Shown here: one piece after another, positions 8,364-11,085 of the stretch | Position numbering within the stretch: position 1 is the first letter of the stretch | Layout: every line of letters starts with the position of its first letter | Source of the DNA: Nitrospirota bacterium | GTDB taxonomy: Bacteria > Nitrospirota > Thermodesulfovibrionia > Thermodesulfovibrionales > UBA6898 | NCBI GenBank assembly: GCA_021787505.1 | Contig: JAJYLU010000021.1 | Location: forward strand, 1 to 11,085 | Length of the DNA stretch: 11,085 nucleotides | Direction of reading: 5' to 3' | Position numbers and translations under genes: made by a program | Notes under the pieces: generated by a model | Told to the model about the DNA's origin: nothing | The model's database searches: none | Seen by the model: only the letters and a program-made list of their open reading frames with translations

Positions 8364-8421
8364 TGTTGCTTCGGTTAACTTGCAGTATTTCAATGGTGAA
8401 GGACCGAATCATCGGCCTTTC

Positions 8422-8448
8422 ATTATACTAACATTTCCGTTCAGGAAA
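8422..8448 (-). promoter_or_regulatory. Candidate qmoABC promoter with inverted repeat over the -35 region
   Basis: A perfect TATAAT (plus-strand 8422-8427) lies about 70 bases upstream of the qmoA start. Six bases further upstream is the perfect inverted repeat TTTCC-TGAAC-GGAAA (8434-8448), which covers the place where a -35 box would be. No good TTGACA is present. This could be an activator- or repressor-controlled promoter giving qmoABC its own start, or a chance AT-rich match. Only the sequence pattern supports it. Confidence 0.3.
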
Positions 8449-8476
8449 GCCGCTGTCGTATATCCCTGATTCTTCT

Positions 8477-8547
8477 CCAGCCTGCAAGCTGGGCGGAGAA
8501 ATTCAAGACCTGAATCCCTCCGCCTAACCGGCAGACGCCTAATCTGC
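8477..8547 (-). other. Consecutive stem-loops in the apr-qmo spacer
   Basis: Three further inverted repeats stand back to back. CCAGC (8477-8481) pairs with GCTGG (8488-8492). GGCGGAG plus ATTCA (8492-8498, 8501-8505) pairs with TGAAT plus CTCCGCC (8511-8515, 8518-8524), with a 2x2 internal loop. GCAGA (8531-8535) pairs with TCTGC (8543-8547). The first two share base 8492, so they meet without a gap. None has a T run, so they are not ordinary terminators. They could form a structured leader or an RNA processing/stability element between apr and qmo mRNA, or be a palindromic intergenic repeat. Confidence 0.5.
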
Positions 8548-8581
8548 GTGTGCCCAGGAGCCTATACGGCCCTGGGCACAC
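8548..8581 (-). other. Long stable hairpin immediately after aprA
   Basis: GTGTGCCCAGG (8548-8558) pairs perfectly with CCTGGGCACAC (8571-8581). An inner GCC (8560-8562) pairs with GGC (8568-8570) round a TATAC loop, leaving one bulged base, for 14 bp in all. It starts 29 bases after the aprA stop. There is no T tract after it on the minus strand, so full intrinsic termination is unlikely. Protecting the aprBA mRNA 3' end or partial attenuation before qmoA are the plausible roles. Confidence 0.6.
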
Positions 8582-8610
8582 ACATGAAATCAACTTCTTG
8601 CTGATCCGGA

Positions 8611-10575
8611 TTAGTCAGGTATTATCTGGATGTAATCCTTCTTGAATACCGACCATTCCTTCTTGGCAGGATCATACTTCGAGTTCACAAAGCACTTCCA
8701 GTTCTTCTCGTCTACGAGGTCGAAGTCAGACCTGTAGTAGAAGCCCGGATACCTTGACTCTTCCCTGAAGAGGATATGCCTGAGATGTGACTCGACGGTG
8801 CCGAGCCTGTGGTAGTTCTCCCAGGCCCTTAGCAGCTCGTGGAGGTCGCCAGCAGCCATCTTCTCGGAGTCTTCCCTGAGCATACCGAGGAGGCTGAACG
8901 CCCTGTCAAGCATCGCCTTGCTGGTAACGTAGGAGGTTGCTATTCCCGCGCCGTACTCGTCCGTAATCTTCATGAGCCTTCTCTGGAAGCCTGCCGGCTT
9001 GATATAGTTCGGGTTTACATCGGCGGCTGTAGACTTCTGGTAGTGCTCCATGAAGGTCTTGACCGGCTTATAGACGATGTCCGCAAGTTCTTTCGCGCTC
9101 TGGTTGAGTGTCGGTTTGAAATCCTTGTTGTCCGCGAAGAATCTGGACATTGACTTTGCCACCTGTCTACCTTCTGCGTGTGAACCGGAGGAGAATTTGT
9201 GGCCTGACGCGCCTGTGCCGTCGCCTGCGGTGAAGAGGCCGTTTACGGTGGTCATGCCTTTGTAGTTCTTGCCCTTGTAAGGGATCTTGTATGCATCCGG
9301 AACCCAGTCTTCGTTCGGACCGGCAACCCATATGCCGCAGCAGCCGGAATGCGAACCGAGGAGATAGGGCTCGGTCGGCATGATCTCGGAGCCGACCTTC
9401 TCAGGCTCAGTGTTGGTGCCTGCCCATAGGCCTGCCTGGCCGACCGACATATCGAGAAAGTCTTCCCATGCCTCTGCCAGAAGGTGTTTCACTTCCTTCG
9501 GGGTCATGTTTGCGGAAAGGTTCTTCAACGCGGTAGGCGTATCCATATAGATCGGACCTCTGCCTTCCCTCATCTCTTTGAGCATGAGATGGTTTCTGAG
9601 GCAGGAAGCGGGTACTTTCGCCAATCCGTATGGAGGATACTGCTTGAGCATTTCAGCGTTTGTAGCCATGTAGTTTTCGCCGAGGGTATTGGTTGCCTTT
9701 GCTTTGAAGAGGAGGAACCATGCGCCGACAGGGCCGTAACCGTCTTTAAATCTTGCGGGCACGAACCTGTTTTCCATCATGGTCATCTCTGCGCCGACTT
9801 CCTGGCACATGGTGTAGGTGGAGCCTGCGTTCCATACAGGATACCAGCATCTGCCCATGCCTTCACCGGTCGACCTCGGCCTGAATACGTTGACCGCACC
9901 GCCGCATGCTACGAGCATTGCGTTGGCCTTGATAACATATACTTTATTTTCCCTGACGCTGAACCCGACCGCGCCGGCGATCCTGTTCGGCTCATTCTTA
10001 TCAAGGACGAGCTTCACGATGAAGCACCTTTCGATGATGTTCTCGGAGCCGAGGGCAGCCTTTGCCGCTTCTGCGACAATCCTCTTGTAGGACTCACCGT
10101 TGATCATGATCTGCCAGCGGCCTGAGCGGACAGGCTTTGTTCCGATCTTGAGGATAGGGGCGCCCTGGGCGCCGTCAACGGTCTTGCCGTCTTCGAGGGT
10201 CTTCCATATCGGGAGGCCCCACTCTTCGAAGAGATATACCGACCTGTCGACGTGTCTGCCGCAATCGAAGATCAGGTCTTCACGAACGATGCCCATGAGG
10301 TCGTTTCTGATCATGCGGACATAGTCATCAGGGGTGTTCTCGCCGAGGTAGGTATTGATCGCGGAAAGTCCCTGCGCGACCGCGCCGCTTCTTTCGAGGG
10401 CCGCTTTGTCGCAAAGAAGGATCTTTGTACCTTCAGGCGCCCACTTCTTTATTTCATAAGCTGTTCCGCATGCCGCCATGCCGCCGCCGACGATAAGGAT
10501 GTCGGTATCGAGCTCGACGATAGCGGGATCTAATGTTGCCGGTAATTCTCCAGCTGGCTTATTCGGTAATGCCAT
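8611..10575 (-). CDS. aprA: Adenylylsulfate (APS) reductase alpha subunit
   Basis: A 654-residue cytoplasmic flavoenzyme subunit that reduces APS to sulfite and AMP; length is normal for AprA. The FAD Rossmann motif ILIVGGGMAACG is at 26-37, and a later FAD-contact region GLFTAGDGTGASG is at 446-458. Active-site residues visible by family comparison are W244 in GRCWYP, R275 in VPARFKDGYG and H409 in LLGSHSGCCG. These correspond to Trp234, Arg265 and His398 of the Archaeoglobus fulgidus enzyme. The C-terminal helical region with REESRYPGFYYRSDF (604-618) is also typical. ATG at 10575 has AGGAGG nine bases upstream. aprB lies 37 bases upstream, so the two are co-transcribed. Type (reductive or oxidative) cannot be read with certainty from one sequence; the qmoABC linkage favours the sulfate-reducer type. 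Confidence 0.98.
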   Translation of the reverse strand: MALPNKPAGELPATLDPAIVELDTDILIVGGGMAACGTAYEIKKWAPEGTKILLCDKAALERSGAVAQGLSAINTYLGENTPDDYVRMIRNDLMGIVREDLIFDCGRHVDRSVYLFEEWGLPIWKTLEDGKTVDGAQGAPILKIGTKPVRSGRWQIMINGESYKRIVAEAAKAALGSENIIERCFIVKLVLDKNEPNRIAGAVGFSVRENKVYVIKANAMLVACGGAVNVFRPRSTGEGMGRCWYPVWNAGSTYTMCQEVGAEMTMMENRFVPARFKDGYGPVGAWFLLFKAKATNTLGENYMATNAEMLKQYPPYGLAKVPASCLRNHLMLKEMREGRGPIYMDTPTALKNLSANMTPKEVKHLLAEAWEDFLDMSVGQAGLWAGTNTEPEKVGSEIMPTEPYLLGSHSGCCGIWVAGPNEDWVPDAYKIPYKGKNYKGMTTVNGLFTAGDGTGASGHKFSSGSHAEGRQVAKSMSRFFADNKDFKPTLNQSAKELADIVYKPVKTFMEHYQKSTAADVNPNYIKPAGFQRRLMKITDEYGAGIATSYVTSKAMLDRAFSLLGMLREDSEKMAAGDLHELLRAWENYHRLGTVESHLRHILFREESRYPGFYYRSDFDLVDEKNWKCFVNSKYDPAKKEWSVFKKDYIQIIPD

Positions 10576-10612
10576 GTTTATTTTCCTCCTGTTTATTTTT
10601 TTGAAGTAATAA

Positions 10613-11059
10613 TTATTTACCGTGAATCGCTATCGGCCTTTTGAGCGTTACGTTATCGACCTCTTCGTCGGAAAGTCTCTCGGTCGCGAGGTCTTTACCT
10701 TTGTGAGCTGCGTTCTTCGGGTCGATCGAGCCTTCAGGGGTCGTCCTGATCGGGAACTTGAACCTCTGCAGGTTGCCGTTCCTGAACTGGATCGTCCACA
10801 TGATCGAGTCGGAACTCATCATCGGCTGAACAATTCCGCCCAGAGGAACGATGTCTGAGTAAGGCCTTACCGAGATCGCGCCCTGGGGGCAGATCTTAAC
10901 GCAGGAATAGCATTCCCAGCACTGGTCAGGCTCCTGATTGTAAGCCTTCATCGCCTCAACGTTCAATACCATTAAGTCGCTCGGACAGATGTACATGCAT
11001 GCGGTCTTCTCGCCGCCCTTGCATCCGTCGCACTTTGCGGGATCCACAAAACTTGGCAT
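10613..11059 (-). CDS. aprB: APS reductase beta subunit, 2x[4Fe-4S] ferredoxin-like
   Basis: A complete 148-residue protein, normal for AprB. It brings electrons to the FAD of AprA through two [4Fe-4S] clusters. Cluster motifs are C10-x2-C13-x7-C21-x3-C25-P, with the family's longer spacing after the second cysteine, and C47-x2-C50-x2-C53-x3-C57-P. The C-terminal tail (about 70-148) lacks cysteines and in known structures wraps round AprA. ATG at 11059 is preceded by AGGAGG inside the last 25 bases of the window, so the start is secure. It is the first gene of the visible cluster; whatever lies upstream, commonly sat, is outside the window. Confidence 0.97.
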   Translation of the reverse strand: MPSFVDPAKCDGCKGGEKTACMYICPSDLMVLNVEAMKAYNQEPDQCWECYSCVKICPQGAISVRPYSDIVPLGGIVQPMMSSDSIMWTIQFRNGNLQRFKFPIRTTPEGSIDPKNAAHKGKDLATERLSDEEVDNVTLKRPIAIHGK

Positions 11060-11085
11060 ATCTCTAAACCTCCTGTTTGAATTAG

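Noticed and set aside
8352..8393. Upstream ATG at 8393 as the qmoA start
   Set aside because: No ribosome site precedes it, the 14 extra residues do not resemble QmoA, and ATG 8351 has GGGAGG at ideal distance.
8548..8581. Classical intrinsic terminator after aprA
   Set aside because: The stem is strong, but no T run follows on the transcribed strand; kept only as a hairpin of uncertain role.
8434..8581. CRISPR-like or tandem repeat array in the apr-qmo spacer
   Set aside because: The hairpins differ in sequence and length; no direct repeat with regular spacers exists.
1..11085. A wholly new system hidden among the genes
   Set aside because: Every long gene belongs to a well-known family, and aprBA-qmoABC is a classic cluster. 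The novelty, if any, lies in the linkage to CBS/hppA and in the non-coding spacers.

Overview
The window carries the core of dissimilatory sulfate reduction: the APS reductase genes aprB and aprA, followed by the electron-donating membrane complex genes qmoA, qmoB and qmoC. All are on the minus strand. They are followed by a small CBS-domain protein, a proton-pumping membrane pyrophosphatase (hppA) and a strong intrinsic terminator. A partial YkgJ-type cysteine-cluster gene, also on the minus strand, runs off the left edge. The proteins, the strong AGGAGG ribosome binding sites and the moderate GC content fit a bacterial sulfate reducer or sulfur disproportionator. Nitrospirota (Thermodesulfovibrionia-like) or Desulfobacterota are the likeliest groups; I cannot separate them without a tree.

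Layout in the direction of transcription (right to left): aprB (10613-11059), aprA (8611-10575), a 259-base gap with several stem-loops and a candidate promoter, qmoA (7089-8351), qmoB (4723-7083), qmoC (3537-4712), a tandem-CBS protein (3054-3497), a 135-base leader, hppA (834-2918), the terminator (774-810), a 234-base spacer after the terminator, and ykgJ-like (1-539, incomplete). Gaps within qmoABC are 5 and 10 bases. The qmoC-CBS gap is 39 bases and aprB-aprA is 37 bases.

How the genes fit together: ATP sulfurylase (not in the window, possibly just upstream of aprB) makes APS and pyrophosphate from sulfate and ATP. AprBA reduces APS to sulfite and AMP with electrons from the quinol pool passed on by QmoABC. 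HppA would hydrolyse the pyrophosphate and conserve its energy as a proton gradient. The CBS protein is placed to sense adenine nucleotides, and AMP is a product of the Apr reaction. The individual enzymes are well known. The points worth a second look are the operon-like linkage of CBS and hppA to qmoC, the structured apr-qmo spacer, and the odd hppA leader. I found no mobile element, CRISPR array, tRNA or rRNA.
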